Shown in pieces: positions 44,366 through 53,290 of a stretch of 64,000 nt of DNA (its first letter is position 1; each line of letters opens with the position of its first letter). The stretch lies in assembly GCF_002216795.1 (NCBI RefSeq), contig NZ_CP022316.1:1488001-1552000 (forward strand). Reading direction: 5' to 3'. The translations under genes and the position numbers were made by a program. The notes under the pieces are model-generated. The model did not search any database and was not told where the DNA came from. It saw only the letters and a program-made list of their open reading frames with translations. This DNA comes from Brachybacterium avium. GTDB lineage: Bacteria; Actinomycetota; Actinomycetes; Actinomycetales; Dermabacteraceae.

Positions 44366-44860
44366 GTGCTGACCGACCCCGCTCCCGATCCCGCTCCGCG
44401 AGATGCCGATCCCGCGCTGTACACCGCTCGCGTCGAGAACACCGGCGGCACCTCAGGCCGGGTGCTGGTGCACGATGCCCACGCCGTCGAGCTGGGGACC
44501 GCGCAGCTGGAGGAGGGCGAGGAGATCACTCTGCCGACGGGTGGGCCCCAGCCCTCCGCGAGCGGTTTCAACCCCGAGCAGTTCCTGGCGATGGCCTGGA
44601 GCACCTGCCTCGGGGAGACGCTGCGGGTGGTGCTCACCGAGCACGGCCTGGACCTGGAGAGCTCGGTGAGCGTCGAGATGGGGCTGCACCGGGACCCGGC
44701 GGGTGGTTTCCGCTTCGTCCCCCGGGCTCTGGTGCACATCGACTCCCTGGCCCCGGATCGGGCGCTAGAGCTGGCCGAGGCCGCACACGCGCGCTGCCCC
44801 GTCTCCAAGCTGCTGCGGGGGCAGGGCGCGGCTGACGTGGAGCTGGGGATCCGGCCCTGA
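44366..44860 (+). CDS. OsmC/Ohr-family peroxiredoxin
   Basis: A thiol peroxidase reducing organic hydroperoxides, 164 aa. The two redox cysteines are Cys81 (MAWSTCLGETL) and Cys144 (HARCPVSKLL), at the spacing expected for OsmC/Ohr. The PEQFLAMAWSTC and CPVSK contexts are close to Ohr proteins. The N-terminal 18 residues are an Asp/Pro-rich extension. The GTG start is supported by a leaderless-type promoter. No OhrR regulator gene is adjacent. It is followed by the metNIQ operon after 54 bases, with its own putative promoter. Confidence 0.88.
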   Translation: MLTDPAPDPAPRDADPALYTARVENTGGTSGRVLVHDAHAVELGTAQLEEGEEITLPTGGPQPSASGFNPEQFLAMAWSTCLGETLRVVLTEHGLDLESSVSVEMGLHRDPAGGFRFVPRALVHIDSLAPDRALELAEAAHARCPVSKLLRGQGAADVELGIRP

Positions 44861-44914
44861 AGGTGACGCAGGGCATACCTGCCTGACCTGCACCGTCGTT
44901 AGGCTGTTCCGACG

Positions 44915-45646
44915 ATGATCGCACTGAGCCACGTCACCAAGAGCTTCCCGCAGGGGCGCTCCGCAGTGACCGCTCTTCAGGACGTCAGCCTGCAGATCCA
45001 GGACCACGAGCTGTTCGGCATCGTGGGCGAATCCGGTTCGGGCAAGTCCACGCTGCTGCGGCTGATCAACCACCTCGAGGCCCCGACCTCGGGGACCGTG
45101 CTGGTGGACGGCCAGGATCTCGGCGCCCTGTCCCCGCGTGAGCTGCGCGTGCGGCGGCGCGGCATCGGCATGGTGTTCCAGCAGTTCAACCTGCTCGCGA
45201 ACTCGACCGTCTTCGACAACGTCGCCCGGCCCCTGCGGCTGCAACGCCGTCGCGAGCCGGACACCGTGATGCAGATGCTCGACTTCGTGAAGATGGCAGG
45301 CCACCGCCACAAGCACCCCAGCCAGCTCTCCGGCGGGGAGAAGCAGCGGGTGGCGATCGCACGCGCCCTGTCCACCCGGCCGCAGATCCTGCTGTGCGAC
45401 GAGCCGACCTCGGCGCTGGACGCCGGCACCACGGAGGAGGTGATGGCGATCCTGCGCGATGTGCGCGAGCGCTTCGGCACCACCATCGTGCTGGTCAGCC
45501 ACGAGCTGGACGTCATCAAGTCCTCCTGCGACCGGGCCGCCGTGCTCGCCGGCGGCCACCTCGCCGCCCTCACCGAGGTGACCCCTCCCCCGCTGCGGCG
45601 GGGTGCCGGCTCCTACGCCGAGCGCGCCACGGAGTTCCTGGCATGA
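44915..45646 (+). CDS. metN: methionine ABC importer ATP-binding protein, without C-terminal regulatory domain
   Basis: ATPase of a MetNIQ importer. Walker A is [23 protein letters not shown]; the Q-loop is MVFQQFNLL, the signature [16 protein letters not shown] and Walker [16 protein letters not shown], all typical of MetN. At 243 residues it lacks the C-terminal NIL/ACT-like domain of about 100 residues that mediates methionine trans-inhibition in Escherichia coli MetN. TAGGCT at 44900-44905 is a possible -10 box 9 bases before ATG 44915. Its stop overlaps the metI start (ATGA). Confidence 0.88.
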   Translation: MIALSHVTKSFPQGRSAVTALQDVSLQIQDHELFGIVGESGSGKSTLLRLINHLEAPTSGTVLVDGQDLGALSPRELRVRRRGIGMVFQQFNLLANSTVFDNVARPLRLQRRREPDTVMQMLDFVKMAGHRHKHPSQLSGGEKQRVAIARALSTRPQILLCDEPTSALDAGTTEEVMAILRDVRERFGTTIVLVSHELDVIKSSCDRAAVLAGGHLAALTEVTPPPLRRGAGSYAERATEFLA

Positions 45647-46320
45647 ACGTCCTGCTGGCCCGCTTGGGCGAATACCGCGGCGAGATCATCACCTCGATCC
45701 TCGAGACCGGGATCATGATCGGCAACTCCCTGATCGCCGCTCTGCTCGTGGGCCTGCCGATCGGGACCCTGCTTTACCTCGCCCGACCTGCGGGACCGTA
45801 CCCGCGGCCGTGGCTGCACCGGGTGCTGAACGTGTACGTGAACGTGGTGCGCTCGGTGCCCTTCCTGCTGTTCGTGGTGGCGCTGATCCCCTTCACGCGC
45901 TGGCTGGTGGGCACCTCTTTCGGCACCACCGCCGCCTCCGTGCCGCTGGCCTTCGTGGCCGCCGCGCTGTACGCCCGCTTCTCCGAGCAGACCCTGCTGG
46001 ACGTGCCCGAGCAGACCGTCGAGCTGGCCCGTTCCCTGGGTGCGGGGCCGCTGCAGCTGATCAGCCTGTTCCTGTACCCCGAGGCCCGCTCCGGCCTGGT
46101 GCTGAGCCTGACCACGGTGACGATCTCGATGGTCAGCTACTCCACGATCATGGGCGTCGTCGGCGGCGGCGGGGTGGGTGACTTCGCGATCCGGTACGGC
46201 TACCAGACCTACGAGTACGACCTCATGTACACCACCATCCTCCTCATGATCCTGGCCGTGATGGCCATCCAGGGAGCGGGCACCCTGCTTGCCCGCATCA
46301 TCGACAAGCGGGCGCGCTGA
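45643..46320 (+). CDS. metI: methionine ABC importer permease
   Basis: A 225-residue permease with five hydrophobic helices. The EAA coupling loop reads EQTVELARSLGAGPLQLISLFLYPEAR, and VVRSVPFLLFVVALIPFTR and the C-terminal VVGGGGVGDFAIRYGYQ(R/T)Y-type segment are strongly MetI-like. ATG 45643 overlaps the metN stop by 4 bases, so translation is coupled. It forms the membrane pore through which methionine delivered by MetQ passes. Length is typical. Confidence 0.92.
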   Translation: MNVLLARLGEYRGEIITSILETGIMIGNSLIAALLVGLPIGTLLYLARPAGPYPRPWLHRVLNVYVNVVRSVPFLLFVVALIPFTRWLVGTSFGTTAASVPLAFVAAALYARFSEQTLLDVPEQTVELARSLGAGPLQLISLFLYPEARSGLVLSLTTVTISMVSYSTIMGVVGGGGVGDFAIRYGYQTYEYDLMYTTILLMILAVMAIQGAGTLLARIIDKRAR

Positions 46321-46346
46321 GCGCCCCTGACCAGGAACGAGACCCC

Positions 46347-47171
46347 ATGAAGCGACGCACCTTCGCCCTGACCGCCCTCGCCGGGACCACCACGCTCGCC
46401 CTCGCCGGCTGCGGTGCCGGCGGGGCCGCGGGCAACGAGGAGGCGGACACGGTCATCAAGGTCGCCTCCCATCTGCCGCCGATGACCGACGTGGTCACGC
46501 TCGCCGGCGACGTCGCCGCCGAGGAGGGATTCACGGTGGAGCTGGTGCAGGTCAGCGACAACGTGCAGTACAACCGGCTGCTGGCCGATGGCGAGGTCGA
46601 CGCGAACTTCGCCCAGCACGGGCCGTACATGGAGGCGTTCAACGAGGCGCACGACGAGCATCTGGCGCTGCTGGACGGCATCTACGACGCGAAGGTCGGC
46701 TTCTACTCCAAGGCCTACGACGACATCGAGCAGCTCCCCGACGGCGCGAAGGTCGCGATCCCGAACGACCTCACCAATGAGGGTCGGGCCCTCGCGATCC
46801 TGCACGGGCAGGGCCTGATCACCCTGCCCGAGGAGGCCGGTTTCGAAGGGCACGTGGACGAGATCGTCGACAACCCGCTCTCCCTCGAGTTCGTGCAGAT
46901 CGACCTGCTGAACCTGCCCTCCGCCTACGACGAGGAGGGTATGGCGCTGGTCTACAGCTATCCCTCCTACATCGCGAAGGTGGGCCAGACCCCGGCCGAC
47001 GCGCTCTTCCTCGAGGAGCTCGTGGACAAGCGCTTCACGATCTCGTTGGTGGCGCGGGAGGACAACCAGGACTCCGAGAAGATCCAGGTGCTGCGCCGGG
47101 CGATGACCAGCGACGCCGTGCGCGACTTCCTCGAGGACGAGCACAGCGCCACCCTGCTGCCCGCCTTCTGA
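46347..47171 (+). CDS. metQ: methionine-binding lipoprotein
   Basis: The substrate-binding lipoprotein of the importer, 274 aa. The signal peptide ends in the lipobox LAGC (Cys22), so the mature protein is lipid-anchored outside the membrane. NlpA/MetQ family segments are VSDNVQYNRLLADGEVDANFAQHGPYM, KVGFYSKAYDDIEQLPDGAKVAIPND and TNEGRALAILHGQGLI. Family-typical VAREDNQDSEKIQ is near the C-terminus. It starts 26 bases after metI with AGGAACGAG upstream. A long perfect hairpin follows the operon. Confidence 0.92.
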   Translation: MKRRTFALTALAGTTTLALAGCGAGGAAGNEEADTVIKVASHLPPMTDVVTLAGDVAAEEGFTVELVQVSDNVQYNRLLADGEVDANFAQHGPYMEAFNEAHDEHLALLDGIYDAKVGFYSKAYDDIEQLPDGAKVAIPNDLTNEGRALAILHGQGLITLPEEAGFEGHVDEIVDNPLSLEFVQIDLLNLPSAYDEEGMALVYSYPSYIAKVGQTPADALFLEELVDKRFTISLVAREDNQDSEKIQVLRRAMTSDAVRDFLEDEHSATLLPAF

Positions 47172-47248
47172 GCCGCCGGCTCCGGAGTCCAGCTCCAGCG
47201 TTCTCCCGCAGGCGCGAGCGGCGCGCTCTTCTCCACTCGAATTGCTGC

Positions 47249-47325
47249 TTACTTCTCAGTAGCCAGTCTGAGCTGTCGCCAAGCGTCGACCATAGCGACA
47301 GCTCAGACTGGCTACCCCCAAGTAA
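47249..47325 (+). terminator. terminator of the metNIQ operon
   Basis: A perfect 21-bp stem (47259-47279 with 47295-47315; outer sequence GTAGCCAGTCTGAGC) has a 15-base loop. TTACTT (47249-47254) and AAGTAA (47320-47325) can extend it across an internal loop. It is the strongest hairpin in the window and may act in both directions. Confidence 0.75.
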
Positions 47326-47334
47326 CTGACGGGG

Positions 47335-47459
47335 CGGGCGCGAGGCTCAGCCCAGCGCAGCGGGCGCGAGGCTCAGCCCGGCGCAGCGGGCGCGAGGCTC
47401 AGCCCAGCGCAGCGGGCGCGGGGCTCAGCCCTGCGCAGCGGGCGCGGGGCTCAGCCCAG
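47335..47459. repeat. 26-bp tandem repeat, about 4.8 copies
   Basis: Copies start at 47335, 47361, 47387, 47413 and 47439, each beginning CGGGCGCGAGGCTCAGCC or its GGGG variant. The last, partial copy contains the stop codon of the S9 peptidase gene, so the array seems to have grown out of that gene's 3' end. Copies differ by one to three bases. Confidence 0.9.
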
Positions 47460-49553
47460 GGTCGCCGGGCGCTCCCAGGCCTGACCGCGCACGTGCTCGT
47501 CGAGGAAGCCGAGGAAGGTCTCGTACCAGACCTGCGCATTGCCGCGACCCTGGATCCAGTGGCCCTCGTCGGGGAAGTACAGGTAGCGGTGCTGTGTGCG
47601 GCCCTCGGCGTCGCGCGGGGTGGCCGAGAACTCGTGCAGGTCGTACCAGAGGGCGTGGCCCTGCGCGATCGGCACCCGGTAGTCCTTGTCGCCGTGGATC
47701 ACCAGCATCGGGGCGACGATCTCGCCCACGAAGCTCTTGGGGTTGTATCGGGTGTTCTGCTCCCGCATGGGGCGCTCCCAGCCGGCGTTGTCGGTGGTGT
47801 GGCCCATCGTGTCGGTATCCCACAGGGAGGCGTGGGTGACGATGCAGCGGAAGCGGTCACCGGTGTGGCCGGCCACCCAGTTGGCCATGTAGCCGCCGTA
47901 GGAGCCGCCCGCGAAGGCGGTGCGCTCGGCATCGATATCGGCCCGCCCGACGGTGACGTCGGTCAGCGCCATGATGTCGGTGTACGGGGCGCCGCCCAGC
48001 TGGTGCTGGCCGCGTTCGATCATCGACTGGCCGTAGCCGGTGGAGATCGCCGGGTCCGGCAGCAGCACCGCGTAGCCGGCGGCCACGAAGGGGCCCGGGT
48101 TCCAGCGGTAGGTCCAGGCGTTCCAGGATCCCCAGGGGCCGCCGTGGGCGAAGACCACCAGCGGATGCGGGCCCTCCCCCTCGGGCAGGCGCAGCCAGGC
48201 GCGCAGGTCGGTGCCGTCCTCGGCGGTGGCGGTGACCTCGGTGAGGGTGCCGGGCAGGGTGACGGCGTCGGCCGGGTTCGGCAGGGCCTCCACGACGCCG
48301 GTGGCGGGGTCGATGCGCACCGGGTGCGGGGCGACAGCGATGCCGGAGGCGGAGGCGATGATCGCCCCGCCGGCGATGGAGGCCGAGGAGAAGGCGAGCT
48401 CCTGCTCGGGACCGCCGGCCAGGCGACGCGGTGCGGGATCGTCGACCCCGCCGATCCATACGGAGCCGCGGCCCTGGTCGTCGCTGGTCGCTACCAGGGT
48501 GGTCTCGTCCAGCCAGAGCGGATCGATCCAGTGGTCCAGCTCGGGCCAGAGCGGACGGGACTCACCCGTGACGAGATCGAGCACCTCGACGGCGGTGTCC
48601 ATGGAGGCGGTCTCGGTCCAGGTCTGGAAGCGCCCGATCAGGGCGCGCGTGCCCTCTGGGCTGAACTCGCCCGGCCCGTACTCGATCTCCGCGGTCGCCT
48701 CGCGCAGCAGGCGCGGGGGCTGACCCCCGACGAGGTCGAGGAGGTGGAGATGAGGCACGCCGAGCAGGTCGTCGCGGGAGTCCTGCATCGCGACCAGGGC
48801 GCGCTCACCACTGCGATCCACCGTCCACTCCAGCAGGCGGCCGGCCGGCATCGGCAGGTGCCGGAAATGGAGCACCTGGGTGGGTCGATCCTCGTCGTCT
48901 GTGGCATCGGTGGAGGCGGATGACGCGGAGGAGGGAGCGGAGGCGGCAGCAGAGGCGGAGGCGGCAGCGCCCTCCGTCGCGGGGACGCGCGTGCGCTCGG
49001 CGGAGGCGAGGTCGTCGGGCAGGGCGGCGATCGCGAGCACGGGTCGGGTGGGTCCGAGGTCCTGATCCCAGTAGCGGGTGGGGAACCCGGCATGCAGCGC
49101 GGCGGTGACCTTCGCGTCCTTGCGCGTCGTGCTCAGCTCGCGGTGCTCGGCCTCGTCGGCCGCCTGGGAGTGCACCTCGAGCTCGACGAGCAGGTGCCGA
49201 CCGGCCATCGCGAGGCCGCCGAAGCCGCCGAGGCGAGAGGCGAGCTCGCGGGCCTCGCCGCGAACGGGCAGCGCCCACAGCTGGGCGTCCTCGCTCTCCT
49301 CGCCGTCCTCACCCACGCGCTTGGCGGTGAAGAAGATGGTGCCGTCCTCGGCGGCCGCGACCGCACCGATGGAGGAGCTGCCGCGGGTGAGCGGGAGCAG
49401 GCGATCGCCGTCGATCTCGATGAGGGCGGTGCGGTAGGCGGTGCCCTTCTCGTCGGGGCGGGAGACCTTGGCGAGGATCCTGCCGCCCTCGGTGGTCTCC
49501 AGCCCCGCCAATCGGGTCGCGTCCAGCAGGGTCTCGATGCTCTGTGAGGTCAT
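47451..49553 (-). CDS. S9-family prolyl oligopeptidase-like serine peptidase
   Basis: A cytoplasmic alpha/beta-hydrolase peptidase of 700 aa from the chosen start. Residues 1-430 form a beta-propeller and the rest the hydrolase domain. The catalytic triad is Ser in AFAGGSYGGYMANW, Asp in HGDKDYRVP and His in PDEGHWI; VFAHGGPWGSWN forms the oxyanion loop. An Ala/Ser-rich insertion (ASASAAASAPSSASSAS) interrupts the propeller near residue 200. Similar enzymes are acylaminoacyl- or dipeptidyl-peptidases. ATG 49553 is used; ATG 49571 with AGGAA upstream is the alternative. No signal peptide is seen. The 3' end lies inside the 26-bp repeat array. Confidence 0.88.
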   Translation of the reverse strand: MTSQSIETLLDATRLAGLETTEGGRILAKVSRPDEKGTAYRTALIEIDGDRLLPLTRGSSSIGAVAAAEDGTIFFTAKRVGEDGEESEDAQLWALPVRGEARELASRLGGFGGLAMAGRHLLVELEVHSQAADEAEHRELSTTRKDAKVTAALHAGFPTRYWDQDLGPTRPVLAIAALPDDLASAERTRVPATEGAAASASAAASAPSSASSASTDATDDEDRPTQVLHFRHLPMPAGRLLEWTVDRSGERALVAMQDSRDDLLGVPHLHLLDLVGGQPPRLLREATAEIEYGPGEFSPEGTRALIGRFQTWTETASMDTAVEVLDLVTGESRPLWPELDHWIDPLWLDETTLVATSDDQGRGSVWIGGVDDPAPRRLAGGPEQELAFSSASIAGGAIIASASGIAVAPHPVRIDPATGVVEALPNPADAVTLPGTLTEVTATAEDGTDLRAWLRLPEGEGPHPLVVFAHGGPWGSWNAWTYRWNPGPFVAAGYAVLLPDPAISTGYGQSMIERGQHQLGGAPYTDIMALTDVTVGRADIDAERTAFAGGSYGGYMANWVAGHTGDRFRCIVTHASLWDTDTMGHTTDNAGWERPMREQNTRYNPKSFVGEIVAPMLVIHGDKDYRVPIAQGHALWYDLHEFSATPRDAEGRTQHRYLYFPDEGHWIQGRGNAQVWYETFLGFLDEHVRGQAWERPATLG

Positions 49554-49698
49554 GGCACGCCATCCTGCCATCGGTTCCTGCGGCGGGCGACCAGTTCCGA
49601 GAGGTCATCGACCTCCCCGCTCGCGTCTCGACCTTCGGACGCGCCGTCGCCCGCGGGGCGATGCCGCTCACCCCGGGTTGCCTCCCATCCAGCGTTAG

Positions 49699-49721
49699 TT
49701 TAAAGTTGTAGCATCTTCAAG
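49699..49721 (+). promoter_or_regulatory. AT-rich imperfect palindrome upstream of the luciferase-like gene
   Basis: TTTAAAGTTG-TAG-CATCTTCAAG matches itself in 7 of 10 positions as an inverted repeat, in an AT-rich island 77 bases before the gene. The layout is like a MarR-type operator, but no regulator gene lies nearby. Confidence 0.35.
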
Positions 49722-49797
49722 AGCGGCTCACCGATGGCCGTGACGACCGCCGCCGCGCCCCTCCCGGAGACCCGCCCACGAGGTCAGGAGCACCGCC

Positions 49798-51006
49798 ATG
49801 CAGTTCGGAATCTTCACCATCGCCGACATCACCCCGGACCCCACCACCGGCAGGATCCCGACCGAGAACGAGCGTCTGCGGTCCGTGGTCGAGCAGGGCC
49901 GGCTCGCCGAGGAGGTGGGCCTGGACGTGTTCGCGATCGGCGAGCACCACAACCCGCCCTTCGTCACCTCCTCCCCCACCACCACGCTGGCCTACCTCGG
50001 TGCGCAGACGGAGCGGATCATCCTCTCCACCGCGACCACGCTGATCACCACCAACGACCCGGTGAAGATCGCCGAGGACTACGCGATGCTGCAGCACCTC
50101 ACCGGGGGTCGTGTCGATCTGGTCCTGGGCCGCGGCAACACCGGCCCGGTCTACCCCTGGTTCGGCCAGGACATCCGCAAGGGCGTCGAGATCGCGATCG
50201 AGAACTACGATCTGCTGCGGCGGCTGTGGAGCGAGGACGTCGTGGACTGGGAGGGTCGGTTCCGCACCCCGCTGCAGCAGTTCACCTCCACCCCGCGCCC
50301 GCTGGACGGCGTGGCACCCTTCGTGTGGCACGGCTCGATCCGCTCCCCGCAGATCGCCGAGCAGGCCGCGTACTACGGCGACGGCTTCCTGCACAACAAC
50401 ATCTTCTGGCCCATGAGCCACACCAGGCAGATGGTCCAGCTGTATCGCGAGCGCTACGCGCACTACGGCCATGGCACGGCCGCCCAGGCCTACGTGGGCC
50501 TCGGCGGCCAGGCGTTCATGCGCAAGAACTCCCAGGATGCCGTGGGCGAGTTCAGGCCCTACTTCGACCACGCCCCGGTCTACGGCGGCGGCCCCTCGAT
50601 GGAGGACTTCACCGCTCAGACCCCGCTGACCGTCGGCTCCCCCGAGCAGGTCATCGAGCGCTACCTGTCCATGGCGGACAGCGTCGGCGACTACCAGCGC
50701 CAGATGTTCCTCATGGACCACGCGGGCCTCCCGCAGAAGACGGTGCTCGAGCAGATCGAGCTGCTGGGCACCGAGGTGGTCCCCGTCCTGCGTCGCGAGC
50801 TCGATGCCCGCCGTCCGGCCGACGTCCCCGCAGGCCCCACCCACACCGCCCGGGTCGCCGCCGCCGCGGCGAAGGACGGGGCCTTCGACGACGCCTACAA
50901 GTTCGAGACCGGCGACAACTGGACCGGCCTGCGCGCCGAGGACGCCCGGAACTTATACCCGTCCCAGCCCCCTCCCCTTTTCGCTTTCGAGAGGATCACC
51001 TCATGA
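49798..51006 (+). CDS. CE1758-type FMN-dependent luciferase-like monooxygenase
   Basis: A flavin-dependent LLM-class oxygenase of 402 aa with a TIM barrel. Family segments are MQFGIFTIADITPDPTTGR, EEVGLDVFAIGEHHNPPF, LGRGNTGPVYPWFGQDIRKG, FVWHGSIRSPQIAEQAAYYGDGFLHNNIFWP and QTPLTVGSPEQVIERYL. It is encoded in a 4-base overlap with an NAD(P)H:FMN reductase, which would supply FMNH2, the arrangement known as CE1758/CE1759 in corynebacteria. AGGAG is 7 bases before the ATG. The substrate is unknown; oxidative cleavage of a small sulfur- or nitrogen-containing compound is possible. Confidence 0.88.
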   Translation: MQFGIFTIADITPDPTTGRIPTENERLRSVVEQGRLAEEVGLDVFAIGEHHNPPFVTSSPTTTLAYLGAQTERIILSTATTLITTNDPVKIAEDYAMLQHLTGGRVDLVLGRGNTGPVYPWFGQDIRKGVEIAIENYDLLRRLWSEDVVDWEGRFRTPLQQFTSTPRPLDGVAPFVWHGSIRSPQIAEQAAYYGDGFLHNNIFWPMSHTRQMVQLYRERYAHYGHGTAAQAYVGLGGQAFMRKNSQDAVGEFRPYFDHAPVYGGGPSMEDFTAQTPLTVGSPEQVIERYLSMADSVGDYQRQMFLMDHAGLPQKTVLEQIELLGTEVVPVLRRELDARRPADVPAGPTHTARVAAAAAKDGAFDDAYKFETGDNWTGLRAEDARNLYPSQPPPLFAFERITS

Positions 51007-51695
51007 CCAGCTACCGCCTCCTGGCCCTCACCGCCGGGCTCTCCACTCCCAGCTCCACCCGGATGCTCACCGATCAGCTCGCCCGCGAATCCGCGGCAGC
51101 GCTCGGGAAGGACGGCGCCGGGGTCGAGGTGACCACGGTGGAGCTGCGCGAGTACGCCCACGACATCACCGACGCTCTGCTGACCCGCTTCCCCGGCGAG
51201 CGCCTGGCGCTGGTCCTCGAGCAGATCCGCGCCGCGGATGCGGTCATCGCGGTCACCCCGGTCTTCAACGTCGGCCCCTCGGGCCTGTTCACGATGTTCT
51301 TCGACGCGGTGGACATGGAGCTGTGGCGGAACAAGCCGCTGCTGCTGGGCGCGACCGCCGGCACGGCACGGCACTCGCTCGCGATCGACTACGCGATCCG
51401 CCCGATGTTCGGCTACCTCAAGTCGGAGGTGGTGCCCACCGCGGTCTTCGCAGCCTCCTCCGATCTCGGGGCCGACACCGAGGGTCAGGCCGACGGGACA
51501 CCGCTGATCGCGAGGGTGCGCCGGGCGGCCACGGAGCTGGCGGTGATGCTCCGGGCCGGGCTCGTCGACGCCCCGGAGACCGGGGCCGCCGCGGAGAGCT
51601 CCGGGGAATCCGGCACCACGCCCGCTCCCACAGCGGGCCTGGATCCGGAGTTCGCGGATTTCGTGCCGATGGGGACGCTGCTGGGCCACGGCTGA
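51003..51695 (+). CDS. CE1759-type FMN reductase
   Basis: An NAD(P)H-dependent flavin reductase of the flavodoxin-like fold, 230 aa. The flavin phosphate-binding loop is LTAGLSTPSSTRMLTDQLA and the second flavin loop is VIAVTPVFNVGPSGLFTMFFD. GATAGTARHSLAIDYAIRPMFGYL is typical of the family. A disordered Ala/Ser/Pro linker lies near residues 195-210. It is translationally coupled to the monooxygenase (ATGA overlap) and should provide it with reduced FMN. Confidence 0.88.
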   Translation: MTSYRLLALTAGLSTPSSTRMLTDQLARESAAALGKDGAGVEVTTVELREYAHDITDALLTRFPGERLALVLEQIRAADAVIAVTPVFNVGPSGLFTMFFDAVDMELWRNKPLLLGATAGTARHSLAIDYAIRPMFGYLKSEVVPTAVFAASSDLGADTEGQADGTPLIARVRRAATELAVMLRAGLVDAPETGAAAESSGESGTTPAPTAGLDPEFADFVPMGTLLGHG

Positions 51696-51738
51696 GGGAG
51701 CCGCGCGGTCTCCGCCCGCCCCGCCGCAGAGGCACGAC

Positions 51739-51763
51739 GGCCCGGGACCCACGGCCCCGGGCC
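51739..51763. terminator. hairpin between convergent FMN reductase and sulfatase genes
   Basis: GGCCCGGG and CCCGGGCC form a perfect 8-bp stem with a 9-base loop. Confidence 0.55.
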
Positions 51764-51774
51764 ACTGCCCCTGC

Positions 51775-53226
51775 TCAGACGGCCTGGAGGCTCTCCCGCC
51801 ACTGCTCGTGCAGCGCGGTCAGCTCGGCGACGACCTCCGGATGCTGCGCGGAGACGTCAGCCGCCGCGGATTCGCTGCCCGGCGCCGGATCCGAGCCCAT
51901 CGGCACCAGGGTGAGGCCCTGGCCGATATCGGTGTGCTCGACGGCGAGCAGGTGGTCGCGGTGCCCGGTGGTGGGGTCCACGCCGCGCAGCTTCCACTCC
52001 GGGGTGCGCACGGCCCACTGGAATCCGGTGTCGAAGTGCAGCGCTTCGTGGCCGGCGCTGCGTCCCTCCCAGACCGGCCGCAGATCCGTGCCGTCGATCG
52101 GGTTCGACGGCGGCACCTCCGCTCCGGCGGCCGCGGCGAAGGTGGGCAGCAGGTCCATCGCCGTCACCAGCGCCGCGGACCGCGCGCCGCTCGGGACCGT
52201 GCCGGGCTGCGAGAGGATCATCGGCACGCGCACCCCGCCCTCGAAGAGGCTGTACTTGGTGCCGTCCAGCGGTGCATTGTTCCCATAATTGCAGGTGGAG
52301 CCACCGTTATCGGTGAGGTAGACGACCAGGGTGCGCTCCCTGCGCCCGGTGGCCTCGAGATGGTCGAGCATCCGACCGATCTCCCGATCCATGATCTCGA
52401 GCTGGGCGAGGTAGTACGCGCGCCCGTTCTCGAGCCGCGGCGAGATCGCACCGTCGTACCAGTCGACGTAGTCCATGGCAGCGGGATCGAAGTCGTCATG
52501 TCGGGGCAGGGCGCGGGCCTCGAGCTCGTCCTCCGGCAGCTGCCAGGCGAAGTTGTGCACCGCGTTGAAGGCGACCATGCAGAAGAACGGGTCCTGCGCC
52601 TCGTCGGCGTCTCCGCTCGCGGTCTCGTCGGTGTCCCCGCTCGCACCCGTACCCATGAAATCGATCGCGCGATCGGTGAACTCGACCGTCAGGTGCTCCT
52701 CGCAGTCCACCTCGCGGCCGTTCTCGTACAGCGGGCTGACCCCGTGCGCGTCGGCGGCCTCCCCGTAGTCCCGGGCCGCCTCGCGGGAGTGGTGGAGGTA
52801 GTGCAGGCGGCCCATGCTGAGCCCGGCCAGGCCGTAGAGGCTCTGGTCGAAGCCGTGGTTCTCGGGGCACGCCCGGTCCCCTGGGCGCTCGGGTCCGTAG
52901 TGGACCTTCCCGAAGTAGCCGGTGCGGTACCCGGCCTCCCCCAGCACCTCGGGCATGACCTGCCGCGGGGCGGGCGGGAAGGCGGAGGTGTCGAACCAGC
53001 GGGCACCCCAGCGCTGCTGATGGGCGCCGGCGATGAGACCGGCCCGGGAGGGGGAGCAGATCGGGGCGGTGACGTAGCCCTGATCGAAGACCGTCCCCTC
53101 GGCTGCGAGGCGGTCCAGCTGCGGGGTGCGGGCGTCGGCGCTGCCGCGCGAGGAGCGGTCGGCATACCCGTGATCATCCGAGATGATCAGCAGGATGTTC
53201 GGTTGATCTGGGGTCGGGGTGGGCAT
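51775..53226 (-). CDS. sulfatase 1 (type I, arylsulfatase A-like)
   Basis: A formylglycine sulfatase of 483 aa. The metal-binding start is NILLIISDDHGYAD and the modification motif is CSPSR with Cys57 (APICSPSRAGLIAG), which must be converted to formylglycine. GYRTGYFGKVHYG carries the conserved Lys. AFNAVHNF and VVYLTDNGGSTCNYGNNAPLDGTKYSL follow the family plan. There is no signal peptide, so it should act in the cytoplasm. ATG 53226 is preceded by AGGAGGAG. It faces the hydroxyacid dehydrogenase across a shared regulatory gap. Substrate: a sulfated sugar, not identifiable. Confidence 0.9.
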   Translation of the reverse strand: MPTPTPDQPNILLIISDDHGYADRSSRGSADARTPQLDRLAAEGTVFDQGYVTAPICSPSRAGLIAGAHQQRWGARWFDTSAFPPAPRQVMPEVLGEAGYRTGYFGKVHYGPERPGDRACPENHGFDQSLYGLAGLSMGRLHYLHHSREAARDYGEAADAHGVSPLYENGREVDCEEHLTVEFTDRAIDFMGTGASGDTDETASGDADEAQDPFFCMVAFNAVHNFAWQLPEDELEARALPRHDDFDPAAMDYVDWYDGAISPRLENGRAYYLAQLEIMDREIGRMLDHLEATGRRERTLVVYLTDNGGSTCNYGNNAPLDGTKYSLFEGGVRVPMILSQPGTVPSGARSAALVTAMDLLPTFAAAAGAEVPPSNPIDGTDLRPVWEGRSAGHEALHFDTGFQWAVRTPEWKLRGVDPTTGHRDHLLAVEHTDIGQGLTLVPMGSDPAPGSESAAADVSAQHPEVVAELTALHEQWRESLQAV

Positions 53227-53290
53227 GGCGGGGTCTCCTCCTGCGGTGGCGGTCGCGACCAGCGTAGCGAGGGCCCCATGGATCACGGGT

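Noticed and set aside
44861..44914. SAM or other methionine riboswitch before metNIQ
   Set aside because: Only 54 bases separate metN from the OsmC gene, and a leaderless-type promoter fits there; there is no room for an aptamer.
47335..47459. CRISPR array
   Set aside because: Repeats are directly adjacent without unique spacers and no cas genes are present; it is a simple tandem repeat.
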